Below, piece after piece: positions 55,502 to 63,705 of a DNA stretch of 64,000 bases. Source of the DNA: Pelagomonas calceolata (Eukaryota > Sar > Pelagophyceae > Pelagomonadales > Pelagomonadaceae); assembly GCA_918797485.1 (NCBI GenBank), contig CAKKNE010000001.1:6076001-6140000 (forward strand). Reading direction: 5' to 3'. The notes under the pieces were generated by a model. It was not told the DNA's origin and ran no database searches. It saw nothing but the letters and a program-made list of their open reading frames with translations. The position numbers and the translations under genes were made by a program. The number at the start of each line of letters is the position of its first letter. Positions within the stretch are counted from its first letter, which is position 1.

Positions 55502-56146
55502 ATGACGCGCATCATCGTAGTCCTGGCCTGCGCGGCCTCTGCCTTCACGCCGCCAACCCAACCGCGCCCTCGGACACAACTCGCGGCAGGCTTCGGCAAG
55601 ACGACAAAGAGCAAGGACAAGGCCGTCCAGATCAAGGGCGCGCCGAAGCCGATGGACAAGCAGTGGGACAACTACTTCGCCCTGAAGGACGCGGACGGTG
55701 AGATCCGGGAAGTTTGGTTGACGACCCCGGGCGGCGATAAGCCTTTACCCTTAGGCTTCGTGGCCGCAAAAAAAGACGGGAGCCCGAAGGAGGCCGTCGC
55801 GTTGCAGAAGAAGTTGATTATGTGGTGCGCCGAGGGGCTGCATCCGCGCCTCTCGCCCTTCCTGCGGGGCAAGATGAAGGACGGTCAGGCGAAACTGGAG
55901 CTCAACCTGTGCAAAGTCCGGGAGCTGAGCGAGGAGGAGGCCAAGAAGGAGGAGGAGGCCGGCGACCCGCTCGCCGGGGGCATCGGCCCCGGCGGCCCGC
56001 TGGACCCGCTCGGCCCGGTCCGCGCGCCGCCGTCGCTGAAGGCTGCGGACGTGGGATTCATGCCCTTCAAGTCGCCTATTGATGGGGAGCAGGCGGCCCT
56101 GCGGAAGCCGTCGAAGCGCGAGATGAGCAACGGCGTCGTCCGATAG
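55502..56146 (+). CDS. Unidentified plastid-targeted protein
   Basis: 214 residues. The N-terminus MTRIIVVLACAASAFTPPTQ is a classic heterokont bipartite leader: signal peptide, then the ASAFxP junction. The mature part has a folded core (WDNYFALKDADGEIREVWLT, PLPLGFVAAKKDGSPKEAVA, then LQKKLIMWCAEGLHPRLSPF). An acidic helix (RELSEEEAKKEEEAG) and a Gly/Pro-rich C-terminal region follow. The last codons are in a stretch that is copied again at 56334-56362. A stromal or thylakoid-linked protein is inferred; the family is not recognised. Confidence 0.75.
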   Translation: MTRIIVVLACAASAFTPPTQPRPRTQLAAGFGKTTKSKDKAVQIKGAPKPMDKQWDNYFALKDADGEIREVWLTTPGGDKPLPLGFVAAKKDGSPKEAVALQKKLIMWCAEGLHPRLSPFLRGKMKDGQAKLELNLCKVRELSEEEAKKEEEAGDPLAGGIGPGGPLDPLGPVRAPPSLKAADVGFMPFKSPIDGEQAALRKPSKREMSNGVVR

Positions 56147-56362
56147 GTCAGACGCGCCAGTAATACGCCGTTCACGCCGTCGTCGCGCGCGCGCGCGCGT
56201 CGTCACGTCACGTCGCCGTCCGTCCGTCCGTCACGTCACGTGCTGGGCATGCGCCGCCGCATCGCGCGCATCGCGCATCGAACGCCGCGCCGTCCACGCC
56301 GTCGCATGCGCAGCTCAGGCTCGCGAATGGCTCGCGCGAGATGAGCAACGGCGTCGTCCGAT
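56118..56362. repeat. Duplicated gene tail, two copies of about 28 bp
   Basis: CGCGAGATGAGCAACGGCGT followed by CGTCCGATAG occurs at the end of the plastid-protein gene (56117-56145) and again at 56334-56362. Between them lie GC and CGTC/CACGT simple repeats (CGTCCGTCCGTC, GTCACGTCACGTC). The second copy would supply the same last residues and stop codon. Confidence 0.8.
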
Positions 56363-56389
56363 AGACATACCGAGTAATCTCCTTACTTA

Positions 56390-57478
56390 CTACTGCGGCC
56401 GTGTGCGGAGCTCGGCCCGCCGCGACGCGATCTTCGAGCGCCCCTCGTCGCACGCCGAGCGTAACTCGGCGACCCAGGCCGTCCGCGGCGTCACGGGCCG
56501 CGTCGGACCGTCGTCGTCGTCGTCGTCAACCGCCGTCAAGAACGGGCCCGGCGACGCTTTCCGCCGCGCCTTGGCCGCGTTCTCGGCGCGCGCGCGCGCC
56601 GCTTTGCTACGCGCACGGCATGAATTGGCCATGTCGTCGAGTCGATTCTCGACCGACCGCGCCAGGTGCCTATCCAGTTTCCGCTCGAGGGCAGCTGCCG
56701 CGGCGTCGTCGTCGTCCTCGTCGTCGTCGAGGACGCCGTCGACCTCGACGCCGGCCGCGCGCGCGGCCTCCTCATCCAACGCGCGCTCCGCGGCCTCGAT
56801 AGCCGCCTTGTCCGGCATCCTATCCGTTGAAAGTGCGCCGTCCTCCTTCTCGAAGGCGGCCCAGGCCTCGGCGATGCGCGGGTCCCGCGACGGCTGGTCG
56901 TCGATGACGTCCTGCAGCCACTGCATGATGTCGCCCGGCGACGACACCTCCTCCTCGTCCTCGTCGTCAGAGCCGTACTCCGCCCGCAGCCGCTCGTTCT
57001 CCGCCAAAGCTTCGGCGGCCTCGCGGTCGAGGGCCTCCTCGTCTAGCTCTGCGACGGCCGCCGCCGTGCCCGTGATAAGCTCCGTGAGCCGTAACGCGTC
57101 GAGCGCCGCGCGGTCGAGCGCGTCGTCCGCGGTCGGCGCCACGGCGGCCGCCTCGAGCTCGGCCGCCGTGCCGGCGAGTTGCTCCGGCAATGGATCGGCG
57201 ACCGGCTCCGGCGCCGCGCTGGACCGCGGCGTGAGGCGCGGCAGCGTTGACGCGTCCGTCTCCCGCCGCGCCGGCTTCTGCAAAGCCGCGTCGAGCCGCG
57301 CGGCGAAGTCCTCCTTCGTCCGTGCCGGCGCCCGCGCCGGGGCTGCAGGCGCCTCCTTCTTCGCGCGTTCCGCCGCGCGCTTCTTGGCGCGGGCAGCCTT
57401 GCGGTCCTGGTCTTGCTTTTCCTGGGCCTCGACGCGGGCCTTGGCCGCGGCCAGCCAGGCCGGCGGGGCCTTGGTCAT
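56390..57478 (-). CDS. Unidentified acidic, Ala-rich helical protein
   Basis: 362 residues from MTKAPPAWLAAAKARVEAQE. The N-terminal 50 residues are a basic helix (KKRAAERAKKEAPAAPARAP). The middle is Ala/Glu/Asp-rich and probably coiled (LDEEALDREAAEALAENERL). A more specific block, DIMQWLQDVIDDQPSRDPRI, looks conserved-like but matches nothing I know. Asp-rich runs (DDDEDDDDAAAAALERKLD) and a basic Ala-rich stretch follow. Composition resembles nucleolar or RNA-binding proteins. Function unknown. Confidence 0.58.
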   Translation of the reverse strand: MTKAPPAWLAAAKARVEAQEKQDQDRKAARAKKRAAERAKKEAPAAPARAPARTKEDFAARLDAALQKPARRETDASTLPRLTPRSSAAPEPVADPLPEQLAGTAAELEAAAVAPTADDALDRAALDALRLTELITGTAAAVAELDEEALDREAAEALAENERLRAEYGSDDEDEEEVSSPGDIMQWLQDVIDDQPSRDPRIAEAWAAFEKEDGALSTDRMPDKAAIEAAERALDEEAARAAGVEVDGVLDDDEDDDDAAAAALERKLDRHLARSVENRLDDMANSCRARSKAARARAENAAKARRKASPGPFLTAVDDDDDDGPTRPVTPRTAWVAELRSACDEGRSKIASRRAELRTRPQ

Positions 57479-58212
57479 GGGATCGGCTGCCCGGAGCGCG
57501 TACGCGGCGTTAACAGCCCTAATTAAGCCCCCAAACCGCCCAAAACGCGGCGCAAAACCCGATCTTTAGGCAGGGAGGCCTAGGGGTGGAGGCCTAAATC
57601 GGTGTTCCCATGCCCTGGATGGGAGCTTGGTCATTCGAGCTTGACGTCTGGTTGTTCGACATTTGCGGGCTCATGGTGATGGTGTTGTTGCTGAAAGTCA
57701 CACTGGGGCTGATCATCGGGTTGCTCGCAGCAGCCTCAGGCTGAGCTGGTTCCTCGTTGTTGGACTCCGTGATCTTTCTCTTTTTGTCCATGACTGATCC
57801 GATGTTGTCCGGTGGAGGTTCTGGGGGGTACCAGAGGCAAATGGGTGGTGGGTGGATGAGAGCCCGAGTGGGGCCCGGGCCAAAAAAACGAGTTTGGGGC
57901 TCACCCTCTTGACGCTCAGGGGGGTAAATTTAAACCGCGCGGTTTTTTTTTTGCCCCCAAAAACGCCGCCACCTCGTAGCAGGCGTCGCTGGCTACCCAA
58001 GCAAGATTGCAGGACCAACCTCCCAGCCCAATCGATGACACTAGCAAGCTCGTTCGCGCCGCATCGCGCGGCGCGACATCAGGCGGGGCAGCAATCGAAG
58101 AACGCAAACTGCTTCTTTTGGGCTGCCGGCGCGCGCGTGCGAAGGATATCTACTGGAAACATTTACTACTGGGCGGGCTGCCGGCTGCCCATCGATGCGA
58201 TAGATCTAAAAT
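57479..58212. other. Divergent intergenic region with a compositional island, 734 bp
   Basis: From about 57590 to 57960 the base composition is clearly less GC-rich than the surroundings. The minus strand has a 65-codon Asn/Ser/Gln-rich frame (57594-57791, starting MDKKRKITESNNEEPAQPEA), unlike local proteins. A T10 tract is at about 57943. A half CTAGC motif is at 58037. The island may be a fragment of a mobile element or foreign DNA. Confidence 0.55.
58037..58049 (+). promoter_or_regulatory. CTAGC promoter motif, right half only
   Basis: GACACTAGCAAGC with no left arm upstream (the preceding bases are CAATCGAT). It lies 164 bp before the GT61-like ATG. Confidence 0.5.
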
Positions 58213-59544
58213 ATGTGGCGCCGCTGGCTCATCGCCGCGGCGCTGGCCGCCGCCAGCGACGACCTGCCGTCGAACATGTTGACGCTACGCAACGTCTGCG
58301 TTCAAGAGACAACAATCACGCTGCACGCGTCGACGGCCGACGCCAAGGGCCAGCTCTGCGGCCTGACGGCCTGCCACGCGCCGCAGGCGCGCGAGCGGTG
58401 CCGCGAGAACGACGACGACGCGTTCGTGGCCGGGGTCCTGGCCGAGGCGCTGCCGCGCTTCCGGGTGCGGCGGTCGATGGAGGCCTACCCCGTCGCGACG
58501 GCGCGACGATACGAGCGAGTGGCGCTCTTCACGCTCACGGGCAACATCGGCCACGACCTCTACAACGGGTTGCTGGATGTTTTTTCGTCATCGCTGTCGC
58601 GGCGCTTCGACGCGCTGTTCGCGAACGTCATGTGGTTCACGGGCCGGCAGAGCTGGGACGCCGCCGTCGCCCGGCCGGACACGTCCTGGTCGTTGACGGT
58701 CGTGGACGCCTTATTTAACGAAACGCAAACACCGCTCTACTGGGCGAGCGACGCGCACATGGTGGGGAGCCGCTTCGAGCACCTCCCTTCGATAGGTCTC
58801 TGCGCCGACGAGTTGGTCGTGAGGGCCCAGGGGCGCCTGGCGGAGAACGTGGGCTGGGACGCCCTCCCTGCCTTGCCGCGGCTGCGGGACAAGGTGCTCG
58901 CGCGCGTCCTCACCGATACATCAAAGCGGGAAAAGCTCACGCTGTACACGCGCGGCGACGCGCGACGGCGGCGCTTCCAGGGCAACGTCCAGAACTTCGC
59001 GACGCGACTCGGCGCGACGAAGGTGCTAGCTAGAATGCCGCGGGGCGACCCGCGCCAGCAGATCGCGCTCTACGCGTCGTCGGACGTCGTCGTGGCGCCC
59101 TTCGGCTCGAACACGGCGAACAGCGTCTTCATGCGGCCGGGATCTACCTTCGTCGAGGTCACGCCGCTCTGCGCGTCGACCTGCGAGGAGGGCTGCCACC
59201 CCTACTCGAAGACCCTGAGCGGGAACATGGCCGACAACTACAACATTTCACGGGCAAACGCGTGTCTGAACTTGATGGCCGACGGGCCGCCGCTCCATCG
59301 CTACTCGGGCGTGAACTATCACATCGTGCCGACGTGCTCGGGGACGCTGCGGTGCGCCTCTGGTAAAATGGTCGAGCCGTCCGGGCGGCCCGTCGAGATG
59401 CGGAAGGCCTGGAAGGCGAACTTCAACGACGACTTAGATGTGGACGCGGCCCTGCCCCGCGTGCTCGAGATCCTGCGGGGGCGGTCTCCGCAAACGCGCG
59501 TCGCGCCGTTCACGGTGGCGTGCCCCCGAGTTAGTCAAAATTAA
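58213..59544 (+). CDS. GT61-family glycosyltransferase (EOGT/xylosyltransferase type)
   Basis: 443 residues. It opens with a signal peptide or anchor (MWRRWLIAAALAAASDD). The GT61 catalytic region is clear: ALFTLTGNIGHDLYNGLLDV (family N.GH...D), then ASSDVVVAPFGSNTANSVFM and RPGSTFVEVTP, matching the H/P.G......FM..G....E..P signature. Disulfide-type Cys (CASTCEEGC) fit a luminal domain. GT61 enzymes add xylose, arabinose or GlcNAc to glycans or proteins in ER/Golgi. The stop codon TAA overlaps the stop of the K+ channel gene on the other strand within TTAA at 59541-59544. Confidence 0.87.
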   Translation: MWRRWLIAAALAAASDDLPSNMLTLRNVCVQETTITLHASTADAKGQLCGLTACHAPQARERCRENDDDAFVAGVLAEALPRFRVRRSMEAYPVATARRYERVALFTLTGNIGHDLYNGLLDVFSSSLSRRFDALFANVMWFTGRQSWDAAVARPDTSWSLTVVDALFNETQTPLYWASDAHMVGSRFEHLPSIGLCADELVVRAQGRLAENVGWDALPALPRLRDKVLARVLTDTSKREKLTLYTRGDARRRRFQGNVQNFATRLGATKVLARMPRGDPRQQIALYASSDVVVAPFGSNTANSVFMRPGSTFVEVTPLCASTCEEGCHPYSKTLSGNMADNYNISRANACLNLMADGPPLHRYSGVNYHIVPTCSGTLRCASGKMVEPSGRPVEMRKAWKANFNDDLDVDAALPRVLEILRGRSPQTRVAPFTVACPRVSQN

Positions 59545-60827
59545 TTTTTAGGCCTCCGAAACCTATCCAGCAGCTTCCTCGACCGCGTCGACGGCTCCTT
59601 TTTGATGATCCCCGGAGTGTCGTAGAACTCCTTCATCGCCGCCATGCGGATGTCCGCCTCGTCGAGCGTGCCGCTCCGGCACACGTCCAACTCATCAAAA
59701 CGCGCCAGGATCGCGTCGACGTCCGTCCGCTCGACGGTGCCGGCCTCGACGAGCACGGAGGACAGGTACTCGACGCGCGTGATTTCCGACCCCGCGCCCT
59801 CGATGGTCGACATCTCCCGGATCATTTCTGGAGAAAGTTCCCTGGCTAGGACCTTTTCCTTCTTTGCGGCGACGGCGCGCGCGGCGACGTGGCCGATGCA
59901 GTCCGTTAAGAGCGTCGTGGAAATGAGGAGATACACGACGGAAAAGTGCCTCGACCGGGCGTGGTTCAGCGGCAGGTCGCCGTAACCGACCGTGGTGGCC
60001 GTGACCACCGACCAGTATAACGCGTCCACGATGGGGTGCTCCCAGCCGCCTTTCCCGCCCCAGTAGCCCTCGGAGAACGCCATGTACGTCGCGCCCACCA
60101 CAATGTTCAGAAGCAATAGCGCAAAGGACGCCAGTTCCTTCCAGGGCTTCGTCGTCTTGTCTCCGGAAGTTTCGGCCTGCTCCTTCAGGCGCTGGGCCAG
60201 CCGCTCTTCCGCCGCGCTCAGGTTCTTCGCGACGGCTCCTACTAAAATGGAGGCCACTAATGTAACACCAATACCAATATAGGCCGTCGCGAACAGCTTG
60301 CCGGACCGCGTCTTCGCGCAGTAGTCGCCGTACCCCACCGTCGTTAAGGTAACGACGCCGTAGTACAAACTTTCTAGAATGGACCAGCCCTGCGTCCGGT
60401 GCCAGAAGGCCCAGGCTCCTAGGAAATAGGCGGCCAACGCCATGAGCTGCCACCCTATTTTATCTGTGAGCGGTTCGAGCAGCTTGCCGAGCGGCCGCAG
60501 GATCTCGCCCATCTTGCTCAGTTGCGGCCGGATCGACCACTTCTTGCCCACTCGATTCAACACGCGCGTCGCCGACTTCATCGTCCGCGAGTTGGCCGAG
60601 CTCTTGACCAGGCGAGACCCCGCCTTCACGAGGTTCTTACCCTGGAAGGTCAGCAGCTTGCCGACGCGTCGCCCAACGACGCCGGCGCCGCGCCGCGGCA
60701 CCGGGAAGCCCATTGGCAGCGGTGCGAGGAGTGGTGCTCGCTTGGTGTGGGGTGCTATGAAGGCTGCTGCTCTCCATGTCGTGATTGCGAGCGCCACAGT
60801 CAGTCGCATGCATCCAGCGCTCTTCAT
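59541..60827 (-). CDS. Two-pore K+ channel (TPK), probably plastid/thylakoid
   Basis: 428 residues. Two P-loops have complete selectivity filters: VVTLTTVGYGDYCA at about 165 and VVTATTVGYGDLPL at about 280, each flanked by hydrophobic helices (LMALAAYFLGAWAFW, GIGVTLVASILVGAVA, ASFALLLLNIVVGATY). An EF-hand-like loop lies near the C-terminus (FDELDVCRSGTLDEADIRMA), as in plant TPKs regulated by Ca2+. The N-terminus MRLTVALAITTWRAAAFIAP has a signal peptide and the AFxAP junction, so plastid import is likely. In plants TPK3 balances thylakoid voltage. It may start at 60827 or at the second Met, 60809. Confidence 0.92.
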   Translation of the reverse strand: MKSAGCMRLTVALAITTWRAAAFIAPHTKRAPLLAPLPMGFPVPRRGAGVVGRRVGKLLTFQGKNLVKAGSRLVKSSANSRTMKSATRVLNRVGKKWSIRPQLSKMGEILRPLGKLLEPLTDKIGWQLMALAAYFLGAWAFWHRTQGWSILESLYYGVVTLTTVGYGDYCAKTRSGKLFATAYIGIGVTLVASILVGAVAKNLSAAEERLAQRLKEQAETSGDKTTKPWKELASFALLLLNIVVGATYMAFSEGYWGGKGGWEHPIVDALYWSVVTATTVGYGDLPLNHARSRHFSVVYLLISTTLLTDCIGHVAARAVAAKKEKVLARELSPEMIREMSTIEGAGSEITRVEYLSSVLVEAGTVERTDVDAILARFDELDVCRSGTLDEADIRMAAMKEFYDTPGIIKKEPSTRSRKLLDRFRRPKN

Positions 60828-60937
60828 GGCTTTTGCAATAATGTGGAGGCAGTGACGGACACCTCGAAGTCTCCGACGAGTCGTCGCAGTCGAATGTTGC
60901 TGCTCTTTGCCTCCGAGTTATGTAGCGTAGTAACATA

Positions 60938-60942
60938 CTAGC
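60938..60942 (+). promoter_or_regulatory. CTAGC site in a divergent promoter, doubtful relative of the motif
   Basis: AGCGTAGTAACATACTAGCT (60924-60943) has a TAACATACTAGC core that only loosely fits GTAAGACACTAGC. It lies in the 225-bp gap between the K+ channel and FUT-like genes. Confidence 0.3.
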
Positions 60943-61052
60943 TTCACGCAAAAAAAGTGGCACTCAAGTCCATTGACGCAGTGCGCATCGACGCGAGAGG
61001 CGGCTGCCCTTGGTATCGCCACGCGACGTCGCGGTGGCACCGCTGTCGAAGC

Positions 61053-62522
61053 ATGCGGCTGTCCGCCGTGACGCTATGCATCGTGGGCGTGGCTGCCCGC
61101 GGCCGCCGCCGCCGCATCCCGTACGAGAAGAAGGTGCACGTCCAGCCGCCGCCGCTACCGCATGACGACGGTACGCCGTGGGGCTGCGGACCGATGCCCA
61201 GCAACAGCACGTCATATTACCTGCGCGACTTACTGCAGAACTGGATCGCGAAGCAACAATTTCAGCGGAGGCACACGGTGTACCAAGGTGGAGGTAGGTC
61301 TGTGGTGGTGATGGCGAAGCGGCACGGTCTAGGGAACCGACTGAACAATGTGATCGGGGGCTTCATGCTCGCGCTGGCGACAGGACGAGCATTGGTCATA
61401 AACTGGCCGCCGTCCGCGTGTCGGAACAAGCGGAACTGCGACCCTACGTCCATCGATGATTTATTCGACCCGCCCGTCGGCGTGAAGTGGGGGAGGATGC
61501 AAGGCTGGAACAAGGACCTGGACGCAATGTGCGCGAACGGGCCCTTCGTGATCAGTCAAAACGGCCACGACGCCGTCCAGCAGGTGTTGGATATGGACCT
61601 GGGGAATTATCACGAGCAACCGAAGATGGTCTGCGCGGTCTGTGATCGGAGCTGGTCCTACGGCGTGAGTTGCAACCCTTTATTGCGGTGCGCGATGCCG
61701 ACGCCGTGGTACGTCTACGGGCTCCTGCAGCGGTGGCTCTTACGACCGAAGCGGGCCGTCGTCAACAGGGTGCGACAGACGCTCGCGAACCACACGTGCG
61801 CCGTGGGCGTCCACCTCCGCAAGGCGGACAACAGTAAGACGAAGTGGGCCACGGAGGAGTTGTTACGGGAGACCTACGCTTCCGCCCTAAAACGGCGGCC
61901 CGAGTTTAAGAACGGAGACCTGCGCTACGGCATCTACGTGGCGGCCGACGGCGAGTCGACGCAGACGAAGAAGCGTATTGAAGCGTTCGCGCGGTCCGTC
62001 GGCGCGCCTTTGTTGGAGCGCGCGGCGCGCTTCAAGGCCTCCCGAGATTCCGTGCGCGCCATGCAGGACGCGCTGGCCGAAAACTACGTCTTGTCGTCGT
62101 GCGTCGAGATCCTGCCGCGCGGCTCGGGCGCGTCGACGTTCCACGATCTGGCCGTGGCACGGGCGGCCTTCGAGCAGGGCTGGGAACAAACTCGCGTCGA
62201 CGCCTTCGTGCACAAGTCGGAGCCCTCGGACCACGCCTTGGTGCCGGCGCGCTGCCCGCCGCGGACGGGCGAGACGGCCGACGCCGTCACGCGGTGCCCC
62301 TGTTTGTCGAACGAGACGAGCTACCGGGACCGCGTCGCGCCGTGGCCCGGGCCCGATCTGGTCTGGGCCCACCCCTGGCGCGACCCCTACGAGAACAGCA
62401 CGCGGTCGGCGCGCATGCGCCTCGTCAAGGAGCGGATCCGGGCGCGCCGCGAGGCGCGGGACGCGGCGCGCATGTCGAGCATCGCGGGGGCGGGCGTCGC
62501 GGGGACGCACGGGACGTTTTGA
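61053..62522 (+). CDS. Fucosyltransferase-like enzyme (GT-B fold, NodZ/FUT type)
   Basis: 489 residues from MRLSAVTLCIVGVAARGRRR (ATG 61053), a type II anchor or signal sequence. An in-frame upstream ATG at 60957 would hide it. The N-terminal motif KRHGLGNRLNNVIGGFMLAL resembles the G.GN.......A..LA..TGR region of alpha-1,6/alpha-1,2 fucosyltransferases and O-fucosyltransferases. VGVHLRKADNSKTKW corresponds to the GDP-binding HxRxxD motif with a Lys. Later RGSGASTFHDLAVARA fits the acceptor/donor loop (S..S.F...A). Several Cys (SACRNKRNC, CPCLSNETS) suggest a luminal enzyme. Donor GDP-fucose is inferred. Confidence 0.8.
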   Translation: MRLSAVTLCIVGVAARGRRRRIPYEKKVHVQPPPLPHDDGTPWGCGPMPSNSTSYYLRDLLQNWIAKQQFQRRHTVYQGGGRSVVVMAKRHGLGNRLNNVIGGFMLALATGRALVINWPPSACRNKRNCDPTSIDDLFDPPVGVKWGRMQGWNKDLDAMCANGPFVISQNGHDAVQQVLDMDLGNYHEQPKMVCAVCDRSWSYGVSCNPLLRCAMPTPWYVYGLLQRWLLRPKRAVVNRVRQTLANHTCAVGVHLRKADNSKTKWATEELLRETYASALKRRPEFKNGDLRYGIYVAADGESTQTKKRIEAFARSVGAPLLERAARFKASRDSVRAMQDALAENYVLSSCVEILPRGSGASTFHDLAVARAAFEQGWEQTRVDAFVHKSEPSDHALVPARCPPRTGETADAVTRCPCLSNETSYRDRVAPWPGPDLVWAHPWRDPYENSTRSARMRLVKERIRARREARDAARMSSIAGAGVAGTHGTF

Positions 62523-62539
62523 GTTTTTAAGTTTCTGTA

Positions 62540-63598
62540 CTACTTCCAGTCCCCGACGCAGTCGAGGTAGTGGAGGAGATCCGCGAGGTTTTTGGTAGCG
62601 ATGCCTGCGAAGCTCAACTTCACGGCGTCGCCGCGGATGCCGAAATGCGTCGGGCAAACGCGGCCGTCCCCATCTTGATAAGAACCAGGCAGGGGAATAG
62701 GCGCTGACTTTGTTATAATCTCGGCTTCGCAAACTGGCGTCGCCATGGAACGCATGTTCACCAACCGTCGGGCCTCCAGGCACATCGCAAATTCGTGTTC
62801 AGGGGTGTCATAATAACCCTCGAGATTTATATGGTCCTTAGACAGTTGCTCCTTGTGAGGGTGTTGAAAATTGAGCCGCAGTCTATCCTCAAACACTAAA
62901 AGACTCTTCCCGTCCTCGCGCACGAGAAAGACCCTGGCGCTGCCAACAAGTCTTTCCAACAAGTCTTCCCACTCATCTAAGACCGTCCATACCCCACCAG
63001 CAGCTCGTTCAGCCTCCTCCGTCCACTCTTCGGTGGGCCTGGCGGCAAGGAAATGAGCCTCTTCAGGGCGGAGCGCTTGATTGAACATCCATCCTTCCGA
63101 CAGTTCGTAATAGTTTATCCCCGTCCTGCTTATTACCCTGTCGTGGTTCGCGCCGGTGAGTTCGAGTTTCGCACAAGTATGGGCGTCCTCGACACCATAA
63201 TCCCATGCTTCGACATCAGTAAGCTGCCCGCGCTGCACGAGGCGTCCGCCGCAGTCCAGCTTAATTTCGCAGACGACTTCACATGTGCGCGTCACGACGG
63301 TGTCACGAGGGCGCTGCCTCGACTGCTGTGCGAGGCTCGTCAGGACGCGCAGCGGGTGCGTGGCCGCGAGGCGTCTCTTGACGAACTCGCTGCCCAGCAC
63401 GGGTAGCTGTTCCTCGAGCGCCTTGAGCACCGTGGGATCCGTCACCGTCGCGGTGCGCTTCGACGTCGCGCACAGCGCTATGAAATCGATAGCAGGCGTG
63501 GCCTCGACCAGGGCAGCCCCACAGGCAGCCAAGACATCAGCTATTGATGGATGTGGCCTCTCATCATGACTAATGGACGTCATACCCTTTTTTCGCAC
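62540..63598 (-). CDS. Unidentified 352-residue protein
   Basis: Single exon; start at 63598 (MRKKGMTSISH) or 63583 (MTSISHDERPHPSIADVLAA). No signal peptide. The sequence looks globular: VLAACGAALVEATPAIDFIA, then CATSKRTATV, which recalls the helix-turn of F-box or BTB-linked proteins without a clear match. Beta-rich parts follow (VVCEIKLDCGGRLVQRGQLT, ARVFLVREDGKSLLVFEDRL). It ends YLDCVGDWK. No catalytic motif is evident. It converges with the FUT-like gene, 17 bp between stop codons. Confidence 0.65.
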   Translation of the reverse strand: MRKKGMTSISHDERPHPSIADVLAACGAALVEATPAIDFIALCATSKRTATVTDPTVLKALEEQLPVLGSEFVKRRLAATHPLRVLTSLAQQSRQRPRDTVVTRTCEVVCEIKLDCGGRLVQRGQLTDVEAWDYGVEDAHTCAKLELTGANHDRVISRTGINYYELSEGWMFNQALRPEEAHFLAARPTEEWTEEAERAAGGVWTVLDEWEDLLERLVGSARVFLVREDGKSLLVFEDRLRLNFQHPHKEQLSKDHINLEGYYDTPEHEFAMCLEARRLVNMRSMATPVCEAEIITKSAPIPLPGSYQDGDGRVCPTHFGIRGDAVKLSFAGIATKNLADLLHYLDCVGDWK

Positions 63599-63633
63599 TC
63601 GTTGTGATTAAAATCTCGAACCGTCGGAAGCTT

Positions 63634-63656
63634 GCTAGTGTCTTACTAATGCTAGC
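63634..63656 (-). promoter_or_regulatory. CTAGC inverted promoter motif, copy 10
   Basis: On the minus strand it reads GCTAGCATTAGTAAGACAC, then TAGCAAGC. It lies in a 107-bp gap between divergent start codons (63598 and 63706), so one motif must serve both genes if it is a promoter element. Confidence 0.75.
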
Positions 63657-63705
63657 AACCTGGGAAAGCACCGACCGAGGATTTCATTGTACACGGCCGC
63701 AAACG

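Noticed and set aside
56403-57569. 388-codon Ser-rich frame opposite the acidic helical protein
   Set aside because: Low-complexity reverse reading of GAC/GAG-rich codons; the minus frame has the more protein-like order, although both are low-complexity.
61887-62783. 298-codon minus frame opposite the FUT-like gene
   Set aside because: Arg-rich without motifs, while the plus strand carries the conserved glycosyltransferase motifs.
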